DNA of 39,773 nucleotides from Deltaproteobacteria bacterium (lineage in GTDB: Bacteria > Desulfobacterota > Desulfobacteria > Desulfobacterales > JAFDMD01): NCBI GenBank assembly GCA_019306185.1, contig JAFDMD010000007.1, positions 1 to 39,773 on the forward strand. The letters run 5' to 3'. Below are positions 27,979 through 37,211 of this stretch, one piece after another. The translations under genes and the position numbers were made by a program. A model generated the notes under the pieces. That model did not search any database and was not told where the DNA came from. It saw only the letters and a list, made by a program, of their open reading frames with translations. Each line of letters starts with the position of its first letter. Positions within the stretch are counted from its first letter, which is position 1.

Positions 27979-29886
27979 TTAATAAACCATTATCGCGTTG
28001 AACTTGCAAGTATCCATACATATGCCGCATCTGATACACTTTTCTGCGTCTATTATATGCGGCTTCTTTTTTTCTCCGCTAATACACCCTTGCGGGCATT
28101 GAGATTTACAGCTTCTGCAGCCCGTGCAAAGTTTAACGTCTATTTCGTAAGTTATTAAATCTTTGCATACTCCTGCGGGGCATTTTTTTTCTTCTATATG
28201 AGCAAGATATTCCTCTTTGAAGTATCTTAATGTTGTTAATACCGGATTCGGAGCGCTTGTTCCCAAAGCGCATAAAGCTCCGTCCCGAATAGCCTGCGCC
28301 AAGCTTTCCAAAGCTTTAATATCCTCTTTAGAACCTTTTCCTTTGGAAAAATCTTCTAATATCTCGCGCATTCTTGTAAGTCCAAGTCTGCAAGGTATGC
28401 ATTTTCCGCAGGATTCCTCTTCTAAAAAACGTAGAAAATAGAGCGCTATGTCAACTACGCAGTCCTTTTTATCCATTATAATCATTCCGCCGGACCCCAT
28501 CATTGAACCTACTTTTGTCAGGGAATCAAAATCAACGGGACTGCCCTTTAGATGATAAGGAAGACAACCGCCGGAAGGGCCGCCGGTTTGCACAGCTTTA
28601 AAAGGCTCGCCTCCGGGAACGCCTCCGCCGAGTTCTTCCACTATAGTATCCAAAGGAGAACCCATAGGGACTTCGACTAATCCGACATTATTAATTTTTC
28701 CGACTAAAGAAAAAACTTTTGTTCCGGTACTCGAAGGAGTTCCTATCCCCGAATACCATTTTGCGCCGTTTGCTATTATTTTAGGAATATTTGCCCAAGT
28801 TTCCACATTATTTAAAACCGTAGGTCTTCCCCATAAACCCTCCTCTACGGAACGAACATATTTAGGACGGGGGTTGCCCGCTTTTCCCTCTATAGAGGTA
28901 AATAACGCCGTTGATTCGCCGCATACAAAAGCGCCCGCTCCTTTGTTAATTCTAACGTCAAAAGAAAAACCGGAATTAAGGATATTATCTCCTAATAATC
29001 TTAATTTTCTTGCCTGTTCCATAGCTATTTCAAGATGTTTGATGGCAAGAGGGTATTCCGCCCTTACATAAAGATAACCGTTTTTCGCTCCCAAAGCGTA
29101 AGCGCCTAATATCAGACCTTCCAAAACCGCATGAGGATCCCCTTCCATAATAGCCATATCCATAAATGCTCCGGGGTCACCTTCGTCTCCGTTAACCACT
29201 ACATAAACGGGTCTTCCTTTTTTTTCTATAGCCATAAGAGCGGATCTCCACTTTCTGCCCGTAGGAAAGCCTGCTCCGCCTCTGCCTCTTAAACCGGATT
29301 TTTCAATTTCCGACACTGCCTGTTCAGGACTCATTGAAGTCAAAGCTTTTCCTAAAGCCATATAACCTCCGGAACCGATATAATCGTTTATACTACAAGG
29401 ATCTATTGTCCCTATATTTTTTAACACAATCCTTTTTTGAAGCTTATAAAAAGGAATTTCTTTTTCGGTTACAATTTCATTGCCTGTTTTAGGATCTTTA
29501 TATAAAAGCCTTTTAACCGGCTCCCCTTTTTTTATGGTCATCTCAACTATATCTTTACAATCTTTTGCTTTTACCTTTTGATAAAATATCCCTTGAGGAC
29601 GAATAACCATAAGAGGACCTCTCGAACAAAATCCCTGACAACCTGTAGCCTTTATATAAGGAATTATATCCGCTTCTATCCCTGCTTCGTCAAGAGCCTC
29701 CTGCATAGCCTCTTTAATCTCCAAACTTCCGTTTGCCGCGCATGCGGTTCCAAAACAGATTGCCACAACAGGTTTTTTCGGATCTTGGGAAGCTATAATT
29801 TTATCTTGAAAGTTTTTCAATTCTTCATAAGAATTCAAGGACATAATATCGGCGTTTCCCTCCGCTTGTTTAAATGCAGCTTTCAC
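27979..29886 (-). CDS. NuoF/HndC-type NADH-binding flavoprotein subunit
   Basis: N-terminal thioredoxin-like 2Fe-2S (CFGTACAANGS...ATGCQGFCSRGP), RGRGGAGFPTGRKW, GAGAYVCGEST-like GAGAFVCGESTALFTSIEG, ESCGKCIPCRLG, C-terminal 2x4Fe-4S. Confidence 0.92.
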   Translation of the reverse strand: MKAAFKQAEGNADIMSLNSYEELKNFQDKIIASQDPKKPVVAICFGTACAANGSLEIKEAMQEALDEAGIEADIIPYIKATGCQGFCSRGPLMVIRPQGIFYQKVKAKDCKDIVEMTIKKGEPVKRLLYKDPKTGNEIVTEKEIPFYKLQKRIVLKNIGTIDPCSINDYIGSGGYMALGKALTSMSPEQAVSEIEKSGLRGRGGAGFPTGRKWRSALMAIEKKGRPVYVVVNGDEGDPGAFMDMAIMEGDPHAVLEGLILGAYALGAKNGYLYVRAEYPLAIKHLEIAMEQARKLRLLGDNILNSGFSFDVRINKGAGAFVCGESTALFTSIEGKAGNPRPKYVRSVEEGLWGRPTVLNNVETWANIPKIIANGAKWYSGIGTPSSTGTKVFSLVGKINNVGLVEVPMGSPLDTIVEELGGGVPGGEPFKAVQTGGPSGGCLPYHLKGSPVDFDSLTKVGSMMGSGGMIIMDKKDCVVDIALYFLRFLEEESCGKCIPCRLGLTRMREILEDFSKGKGSKEDIKALESLAQAIRDGALCALGTSAPNPVLTTLRYFKEEYLAHIEEKKCPAGVCKDLITYEIDVKLCTGCRSCKSQCPQGCISGEKKKPHIIDAEKCIRCGICMDTCKFNAIMVY

Positions 29887-30397
29887 TATTTCCTCCTCCT
29901 CCTATCTCCTCTTTATCTATTTCGGATAAAACCTTCCCGATCTTTTTTGCGTTCGTATTCGGATGATATTTTTCATCGACTATCATAACCGGAGAAAGAG
30001 CGCATGCGCCTACGCAGTTTACCGTTTCCAACGTATAACGCATATCTTTTGAAGTGCATCCGGGTTCGACGCCTATGCGACGCTGTAATTCCTCCGCCAA
30101 GCGCCCCCCTCCTTTAAGGTGGCAGGCGGTGCCCAAACAAACCTTGATTTCATGTTCCCCTTTAGGTTCGAGTCTAAAAGATTTATAAAAGGTCGCCACG
30201 GAATATGCTCTGCTTATCGGAACATTTATATGTTCGCATACTATTTCCATATTTTCGCCCGATATATAACCGTAAGCCTCCTGTATATCTTGCAATAAAA
30301 ATATAAGATACTCGGAAGCGGCGGGATACTTTTGAAGTATTTCGTTTATTCCTTTTTTAGCTCCGCGTTTACACATGTTTTTTTCTCCTTTATCCAA
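29870..30397 (-). CDS. NuoE/HndA-type 2Fe-2S subunit
   Basis: SEYLIFLLQDIQEAYGYISGENMEIVCEHINVPISRAYSVATFYKSFRLEPKGEHEIKVCLGTACHLKGGGRLAEEL...TVNCVGACALSPVMIVD. Confidence 0.92.
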   Translation of the reverse strand: MDKGEKNMCKRGAKKGINEILQKYPAASEYLIFLLQDIQEAYGYISGENMEIVCEHINVPISRAYSVATFYKSFRLEPKGEHEIKVCLGTACHLKGGGRLAEELQRRIGVEPGCTSKDMRYTLETVNCVGACALSPVMIVDEKYHPNTNAKKIGKVLSEIDKEEIGGGGNSESCI

Positions 30398-30830
30398 CTG
30401 AATTTATAACTTTTTTCGGAAATATCCGATTTATTTTTCATATAATATACGTTAATTATCAAAGTTATTATAATTAGAATAAGACGCCTGTTTTGTAAAG
30501 GAAAAATACCTATAGAATATGCAAATAATATTTTATTATAGCTTTTATTTGTATTATTTTGGCTAAAACAAGCAAAATAAGAATAAAAATATCAAAATAT
30601 GTAGAAGTATTCAGGTAAAATTTAGTTTTTCGAGTTATGCCTTTTTTAAAATTGATTTAATTTCATTGCATCGCTATCTTTTTTACGAATTTGATTTAAG
30701 GCTTGATAAAAATAAAAATCGTATAGTATATTAAAAATTATAAATAAAAATTGCCCTTAAAATTAATAAAATACTTTATAATATATACCCGTTAGCCCCT
30801 TATAATATTTACAATCTACAGGATATAACA

Positions 30831-31652
30831 ATGGATAATCAGTTTGAAATTTTTCATTTCGATAAAAATAGAACAAATTTTGAAAATTTCAGCCATAGCA
30901 ATGATATAACATATTGGTATGCAAGAGACTTAATGACTTTTTTAGGGTATTCAAATTATGCAGGCTTTAAAAAAATCATTAATAAAGCAATATCCGCCTG
31001 TATGACTTTAGATATTGACGTTTCGGAAAATTTCAAACAGGTGGAACGCGATATAGAAGGCAAAAAAGAAAGAGATTATAAACTTTCCAGATTTGCTTGC
31101 TATTTGGCGGTAATGAACGGAGACCCTCAAAAAACAAAGGTGGCTCAAGCTCAAGCCTATTTTGTTGTTATAGCGGAAAGTTTTAGAAATTATTTTGAAG
31201 AAGCCGAAAATATCGAAAGGGTTTTAATACGAAACGAGGTTACGGATAGAGAGAAAACATTAAGCGGAACCGTAAACGAAAGAGACATTTACAATTACCC
31301 TCTATTTCAAAATGCAGGTTATAGAGGCTTATATAATATGAATTTAAATCAACTTAAAGATTATAAAAGGTTTTATAAAAAAGGAAGAACATTATTAGAT
31401 TTTATGGGAAAAGAGGAGCTTGCCGCCAACCTATTTCGATTAACCCAAACCGAATTAAAAATAAAAAAAGAGAATATAAAAGGGCAGAAACCGCTTGAAG
31501 CCGCAGCGGAAATAGCAGGAATAGAGGTAAGAAAAACAATCAAACAGATAAGCAATATACTGCCCGAAGATTTAGAACTTGTAGAAGATATAAAAAAGGT
31601 TAAAACCGGAATTAAGCAAACACATAAAAAGCTTTTAAAACAAAGCAAATAA
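30831..31652 (+). CDS. dinD: DinD-like DNA-damage-inducible protein
   Basis: WYARDLMTFLGYSNYAGFKKIINKAISACMT...KERDYKLSRFACYLAVMNGDPQKTKVAQAQAYFVV..., GYRGLYNMNLNQLKDYK, LLDFMGKEELAANLFRLTQTE. Confidence 0.82.
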   Translation: MDNQFEIFHFDKNRTNFENFSHSNDITYWYARDLMTFLGYSNYAGFKKIINKAISACMTLDIDVSENFKQVERDIEGKKERDYKLSRFACYLAVMNGDPQKTKVAQAQAYFVVIAESFRNYFEEAENIERVLIRNEVTDREKTLSGTVNERDIYNYPLFQNAGYRGLYNMNLNQLKDYKRFYKKGRTLLDFMGKEELAANLFRLTQTELKIKKENIKGQKPLEAAAEIAGIEVRKTIKQISNILPEDLELVEDIKKVKTGIKQTHKKLLKQSK

Positions 31653-31720
31653 GTCTTTTTATTCGTCATAATTCCTTTTCATACAAACTTTTATACAAAC
31701 TCAATTAAAATATTATATAA

Positions 31721-32212
31721 ATGGAAACAAACTCAATCAATATCTCTTTTTCTATAGTCATAGGGGTGATCAGCGGCGTTTTAACTACGATGCTGATTTT
31801 TTTTATTGGCTTTGTTTTTAAAAAATTCTTAATTCCTTGGTATCAAAGCATAACTTATCGGGGGTTGGATATATCAGGACAATGGGAATATGAAATGAAG
31901 CATGGCGACGGAAGCGATCTTATTACAATGAATTTACGCCAAAAAGGGCATAATATAACCGGAATAGACGAAGCATTTAAAATTGATAATAACGGCAAAC
32001 ATACAAAAGCCACCTCGTTTAAAATAAGCGGGCTTTTTTTTGACGGATATTTGGTTGCCTACTTAATATCCGAAAATCGTACAAGCAGAGGCTGCGGAAG
32101 CCTTACTTTACAGGTTATAAAAGCAGGTTCGGAAATGGAAGGGTATTTTAGTTATTATGACGTCAAACTTAATTGCGTTAATAGTAACAAAATTACCTAT
32201 ATAAGAAAGTAA
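31721..32212 (+). CDS. TM-anchored beta-rich protein of unknown function (lipocalin/barrel-like)
   Basis: One N-terminal TM helix (FSIVIGVISGVLTTMLIFFIGFVF) followed by ITYRGLDISGQWEYEMKHGDGSDLITMNLRQKGHNITGI... alternating beta pattern. Confidence 0.55.
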   Translation: METNSINISFSIVIGVISGVLTTMLIFFIGFVFKKFLIPWYQSITYRGLDISGQWEYEMKHGDGSDLITMNLRQKGHNITGIDEAFKIDNNGKHTKATSFKISGLFFDGYLVAYLISENRTSRGCGSLTLQVIKAGSEMEGYFSYYDVKLNCVNSNKITYIRK

Positions 32213-32250
32213 AAGTTTAAACGTAATAATTCGGTTGATAGTTTTAATAA

Positions 32251-32360
32251 AGGGATTTCTCCTTGCCGCTCTCATCGACAGGACAAACACAAATAAAAAC
32301 CGGCAAAATAATAAAAAAAAAATTACTTCCCGTTATTTCGAGCAAAGTGAAAAACCCCTT
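32251..32360. repeat. Degenerate second copy of the AGGGATTTCTCC...GTTATTTCGAGC...CCCCTT palindromic element
   Basis: AGGGATTTCTCCTTGCCGCTCTCATCGA (32251-) and CCCGTTATTTCGAGCAAAGTGAAAAACCCCTT (to 32360) match the arms of the 19991-20086 element. Confidence 0.65.
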
Positions 32361-32411
32361 AATTATTTCCCTTACCTTTTTATAATAATTCTTTTTTCCG
32401 ATTAATTTTTT

Positions 32412-35408
32412 TTAACAATCAAGGTCTCCCTCTTTATAAGCGCCTTTTATATCCTCTACGCTAATCGAAACAATATTTTCGTTTTTACTTCCTTTTATAA
32501 TAAATTTTTTTTCATCGGTTGTTCTACCTATACAAAAACAAGGAAGCCCTTTAAAAATTCTTTCTATCTTTTTTTGATTTTCAGATTTTACGCTTATTAT
32601 AAATCTGCCCGAAGATTCGGAAAATAATAAAGCGTTGTTTCTTATCTTTTTTGGCGATATGATTTTATTTAAATCAATCTCCGCCCCGATTTCTCCTGCG
32701 GCGCAGCAAAGCGCAAGATGAACCCCAAGCCCGCCTCTATATATGCCTCGAGCCGAAGATATAAGAGATTTTTTTATTGCGGCGCAAAGGGCGTTATATA
32801 ATGATAAAGATTTTTTTAAATTATCTGTTTTCGGAACATTTAAGCCTGTATAACCAAGCGTCTCGTAATAGGCGGAGCCTCCGAGTTCATTTTTTGTATT
32901 TCCGAGCAGATATATAATATCTTCCGAATTTTTAAAGTCCATAGTAACGCATTTTCTTATATCATCTACTATGCTTACCGAAGAAAAGCATAATGTTTCC
33001 GGCGCGGATATTTTATATATGTTTCCGTCCCGATCCGGTATTTGCCCGTCCGCATACATGCTATCTTTGCCGGAAATAAGCGGGATTTTATAAGCCGAGC
33101 ATATTTTTTTTAACGCAATGCAAGAACGAACCAATTTTGCCGCTTTTAATTTGCCGTCCGGATTATTTTTTTTATCGTATCTTATGTCGGGCCAGCAAAA
33201 ATTATCTACTCCGCTTATATCTTCGATATTTCCGCCTACCGATATAACTCGTCTTGCCGCCTCGTCCACAACCGCAAGCGTCATATAATAGGTATCTATT
33301 TTAGAATAAAAAGGAAGTATTCCGTTTGCAAAGGCTATTCCTTTATAAGAATTAAAATCCGGTTTTATTACGACCGCATCCGAAAAAACGTCTCTGTTTT
33401 TTCCTATAAGCGGCTTTATAACGCTTTGCCCTAACACTTCATGATCATATTGTCTTATAACCGCTTCCTTTGAAGATATATTGCGGCTTTTTAAAATATT
33501 TTTTAATAATCGGTTATAATCTTTCGGCTCTGTTAGCGCCGGTTCAAATAATCCTCTTTTTTTCGGCGAAATCCATACCGCGTCGAATTGAGATTGCGCA
33601 AAACCGTTTTTTAAAAAATCAAGATTTATATAAGCTAACGTTTTTTCTTTATAGGTTACATGCAAAAAGCCGCTTTTGGTATATTCTCCTATTACGGAGC
33701 TTTTAACTCCATGCTTTTTTGAAATGCGCATAAATTTTTTAAGATTGTTCGGCGATATTGCAAGCGTCATTCTTTCTTGAGATTCCGAAACCCATATTTC
33801 CCAAAAATCAAGAGTATTATATTTTAAAGGAACCTTTGAAAGATCAACCTTAGCGCCGCCGGAAATATATGCGGATTCGGTAACCGAGCCGGATAATCCG
33901 CCCGCGCCGTTGTCTGTAATATATTCAATTAATCCTTTATCTCTCGCTTCAATAATAAGATCCTGCATCTTTTTTTGAGTATAAGGATCGCCTATTTGAA
34001 CATGACTTGCAGGAGTATCCGCAGATAATATTTCGGAAGATGCCGTAGCGCCGTGAATGCCGTCTTTGCCTACCAATCCGCCGGACATTATTATAAGATG
34101 CCCCGCTTCCGCCTTTTTTATTTCCGAAGGCTCTTTTTTTATTTTTGCCGGCATTATTCCTAACGCTGTTACAAAAACAAGACTTTTTCCTATATATTTA
34201 TCATTAAAAAGAATAGCGCCGAAACAGGTTGGAACTCCGCTTTTGTTGCCTCCGTCTTTTACCCCTTCTATTACTCCGTCTAAAAGCCGTTTCGGATGAA
34301 GCGTCGGTTTTAAATTTCCTTTATAATTAATGTCGCCTACGCAAAACCCGAAGCTTCCCATTATAGGCTTTGCCCCTTTTCCCGCCCCCATTATATCTCT
34401 AAAAACTCCGAGTATGCCGGTAATAGCTCCGCCGTAAGCTTCTAAATTAGACGGCGAATTATGAGTTTCGCCTGTAACCGCATAATTATAACGTTTGTTA
34501 AAACGAACTATTCCTGCGTTATCCCATAATACGGAAACAATCTCTTTTTTATTTTTTTTAAGCTTTAATGTCGGTTTTTTTATATACTGCTCAAAAAGAT
34601 TATTAATTGTTAAGCTTTTGCCCGTATCCTTGTCAACGTAACGGTACAAACCTTTAAAGGTATTATGACAACAATGATCGCTTCTTGCCTGAGCTATACA
34701 TTCCAGCTCCAAATCGGTAGGTTTGCTTAAATTATATTTTGCCCTTGTCTGTAATATTTTATTATCCTTAAAATAAGAAAAAATTGCAAAAATATCCTTT
34801 TGAAAAAGAGGTATCCCTCTTTTTTTAAGTATCAAGTTTAAAGCGTTTGCGGAGGCTGCGGATATTATTTCAAGTTGCGGCTTATAACCTTCTTCTATTT
34901 GCGGAATAATATCGGCTATCCCTTTTTTAAAATCGATTTCCTTATTATTATATATTTTTGTCGCGGATATTATACTATTTGATAAAAGTTCCTCCGCAAT
35001 CTTTTTAATATCTTCATAAGCAAGGTTTGCGCCTTGTATGCAGTATCTTGTTGAAGTATGAATAGAATCTTTTTTACCGAATCTTTTAATCTTTAAAAAA
35101 TCCTCGATAGCCTCTTTTGCGCAATCCGCGCTATTATCTTTTACGCCGGATTTATACCCTACTTGAATTGTCCAATCAAAACTTATAGGCAAAAAATTAT
35201 AAGAAAAAATTTGAGTAACCGGATTTGTAAATTCTTCGGCTATAAAATCAAGCTCTTTTGCCGATAAATCCGCGTTAAAAGCTATAACATTGATAACTCG
35301 GATATTTTCCATATCAATATTAAAATACTCTTTTGCCTTTTTTTTAATCTTTGCGCCTTCCGCGTCAAAAATATCCGGCTTTAAAGCTATTTCCAATATA
35401 TGCGGCAT
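32412..35408 (-). CDS. purL: Phosphoribosylformylglycinamidine synthase, PurS-PurL fusion
   Basis: N-terminal PurS-like region (ILEIALKPDIFDAEGAKIKKKAKEYFNI); PurL core SDHCCHNTFKG, GETHNSPSNLEAYGGAITGILGVFRDIMG, ITDNGAGGLSGSVTESA. Confidence 0.9.
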   Translation of the reverse strand: MPHILEIALKPDIFDAEGAKIKKKAKEYFNIDMENIRVINVIAFNADLSAKELDFIAEEFTNPVTQIFSYNFLPISFDWTIQVGYKSGVKDNSADCAKEAIEDFLKIKRFGKKDSIHTSTRYCIQGANLAYEDIKKIAEELLSNSIISATKIYNNKEIDFKKGIADIIPQIEEGYKPQLEIISAASANALNLILKKRGIPLFQKDIFAIFSYFKDNKILQTRAKYNLSKPTDLELECIAQARSDHCCHNTFKGLYRYVDKDTGKSLTINNLFEQYIKKPTLKLKKNKKEIVSVLWDNAGIVRFNKRYNYAVTGETHNSPSNLEAYGGAITGILGVFRDIMGAGKGAKPIMGSFGFCVGDINYKGNLKPTLHPKRLLDGVIEGVKDGGNKSGVPTCFGAILFNDKYIGKSLVFVTALGIMPAKIKKEPSEIKKAEAGHLIIMSGGLVGKDGIHGATASSEILSADTPASHVQIGDPYTQKKMQDLIIEARDKGLIEYITDNGAGGLSGSVTESAYISGGAKVDLSKVPLKYNTLDFWEIWVSESQERMTLAISPNNLKKFMRISKKHGVKSSVIGEYTKSGFLHVTYKEKTLAYINLDFLKNGFAQSQFDAVWISPKKRGLFEPALTEPKDYNRLLKNILKSRNISSKEAVIRQYDHEVLGQSVIKPLIGKNRDVFSDAVVIKPDFNSYKGIAFANGILPFYSKIDTYYMTLAVVDEAARRVISVGGNIEDISGVDNFCWPDIRYDKKNNPDGKLKAAKLVRSCIALKKICSAYKIPLISGKDSMYADGQIPDRDGNIYKISAPETLCFSSVSIVDDIRKCVTMDFKNSEDIIYLLGNTKNELGGSAYYETLGYTGLNVPKTDNLKKSLSLYNALCAAIKKSLISSARGIYRGGLGVHLALCCAAGEIGAEIDLNKIISPKKIRNNALLFSESSGRFIISVKSENQKKIERIFKGLPCFCIGRTTDEKKFIIKGSKNENIVSISVEDIKGAYKEGDLDC

Positions 35409-35432
35409 AGTTTTATTTTTTTCTCTAAATCT

Positions 35433-36347
35433 TTACGGACTGACGCTTACAGACCCGATTTTTTGATTGAAAAGAGAAATTTGCTTGGCTTTTTTCCTGT
35501 TTAAGTTTTTTTTATAAACAACCGTAAAATTAGTTACTAACGCTTCTAACATAGGATTCCGATTTTTCTCGTAACCTCCTACATGATAAAAATGCTCTTT
35601 TGTAATAACGTCAAAAGAACTCCAAAGCGTATCAAGATATTTGTTTTTACGATAATCATTGCTATGCCAAGTGGAGAGAATAAACATACTTTTACAATTT
35701 TTTAAAAACGCGTTTAATCTCATCTCGGATTTTTCGTTCCATCCGTTATAATAGTCTACATGACGTCCTATATAAGGAGGATCGCAATAAATAATATCTC
35801 CTTTTGAAGCGTTAGTTATTATTTTTTCAAAATCTTGACATATAAACTCATAATCGTAACATTTAATTAAATTTTGAATATATGAAACCTGATTAACAAT
35901 CTCAGTTATGTATGATCGGGCAAATCTTTCCGGCTTTTTGCAAAACGGAACATTAAAACCGCCTTTACCGTTAAAACGTATCATACCGTTGAAACATGAA
36001 CGGTTAAGAAAATCCAAAGGTTCTTGATTTTTGTTAAATCTTTCTCTTACCTCGTAATAATAGTCCTCCCCGTTTTCCTTAAGTTTTTTTCCTTCGCTTT
36101 TAAGAAAGCTTTTTACGGTAGAAGGGGCAATTGCTCCGCTTTTAATTGCGTTATAAAAATTTATCAGGTGCGGATTTATATCGCATAAAATAGCCTTGCG
36201 AGGCTGAACATTAAAAGCGACAACGCCGGATCCCATAAACGGCTCTATCCATTCTCCTTTGAAGTCGTCTGGAATAACATTTTTAATCCAATCGGATAAT
36301 TTTGTCTTTATACCCTGACATTTAATAGGCGGAACTATAACTTTCAT
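35433..36347 (-). CDS. D12-class N6-adenine DNA methyltransferase, M.EcoRV-like
   Basis: [34 protein letters not shown] (motif I), [49 protein letters not shown] (motif IV), [23 protein letters not shown]. Confidence 0.93.
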   Translation of the reverse strand: MKVIVPPIKCQGIKTKLSDWIKNVIPDDFKGEWIEPFMGSGVVAFNVQPRKAILCDINPHLINFYNAIKSGAIAPSTVKSFLKSEGKKLKENGEDYYYEVRERFNKNQEPLDFLNRSCFNGMIRFNGKGGFNVPFCKKPERFARSYITEIVNQVSYIQNLIKCYDYEFICQDFEKIITNASKGDIIYCDPPYIGRHVDYYNGWNEKSEMRLNAFLKNCKSMFILSTWHSNDYRKNKYLDTLWSSFDVITKEHFYHVGGYEKNRNPMLEALVTNFTVVYKKNLNRKKAKQISLFNQKIGSVSVSP

Positions 36348-37195
36348 AAAGCCTTCTTTCTTTTTTTTGCTTTGGGAACAATTAAGGATATATCGCCGTT
36401 ACGATATTTAACAAAATCTTCCAAATTTCTTATCTTTTCTGTTTTGCCATTATTTTTAGCAATACTGATCTTGTTATAATTCATCCAATAATCGTCAAAC
36501 CATTTTTCTCCGAGTTCGGAGAAAACTCCCCTGCCGCTGATAATATCCGAAATCTTATTTATGCTTCCTATATTCGCAGTGTTTCCGCTTCCGCTTTTAT
36601 CGCTTGCTATATTCCATTTTTCGGCGACAAAAAATTAAAAGTCTTTAATTACGGATGTAATGGATATTAGATCGTCTATTTTATATATTTCCGTTTCTTT
36701 AATAGTTTTTCCGCTATGCCTGCTATAAATTATACCAAGACAAAAATGTCCTTTATATTCTCCGTAAGGAAATTGTATATTCTTTTTGCTTGCTCAATTT
36801 ATAAAATATTCGCCGTGTGATCCGAGAGTAAAACCATTGCAATATTCGGGGTTATTAGCAAGGCGATAAGTTGTTTTAAAATCAACGGCAAATTTTATTG
36901 CTTCCTCTTTTTCATAAATAAAAGAAATATCGGGATAATAATTTTGATGATCCGCTAATACTATTTTAAAGTTATTATCTTCGGCAAATTTCAATATCTT
37001 ATGAAAAATATGTATTTCCAAAATTTTTGAAATAATTTTTGTATCCGTAGAAATAGTATATATATTTTTAAAAACGTCAATAAAGCCTTTAATTGTCCAA
37101 TCCCCATGTTCAGTAACTATCTCCTTGTTTAAAGAGGATACGAATTTAGATAATTTATTAAAAAAATCAGCTTTTATTTCAAACAAATCTTTCAT
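36344..37195 (-). pseudogene. EcoRV-family type II restriction endonuclease with two in-frame premature stops (TGA 36794-36796; TAA 36635-36637)
   Basis: One continuous frame from ATG 37195 to TGA 36344-36346: ...DHQNYYPDISFIYEKEEAIKFAVDFKTTYRLANNPEYCNGFTLGSHGEYFIN*ASKKNIQFPYGEYKGHFCLGIIYSRHSGKTIKETEIYKIDDLISITSVIKDF*FFVAEKWNIASDKSGSGNTANIGSINKISDIISGRGVFSELGEKWFDDYWMNYNKI...[10 protein letters not shown]. Confidence 0.92.
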
Positions 37196-37211
37196 TAAAA
37201 ACTCCCCTTCC

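Noticed and set aside
36635-36796. Possible stop-codon recoding (selenocysteine or suppressor) to rescue the EcoRV-like protein
   Set aside because: It would require readthrough of both TGA and TAA; no recoding structure was apparent and other genes use these as normal stops.
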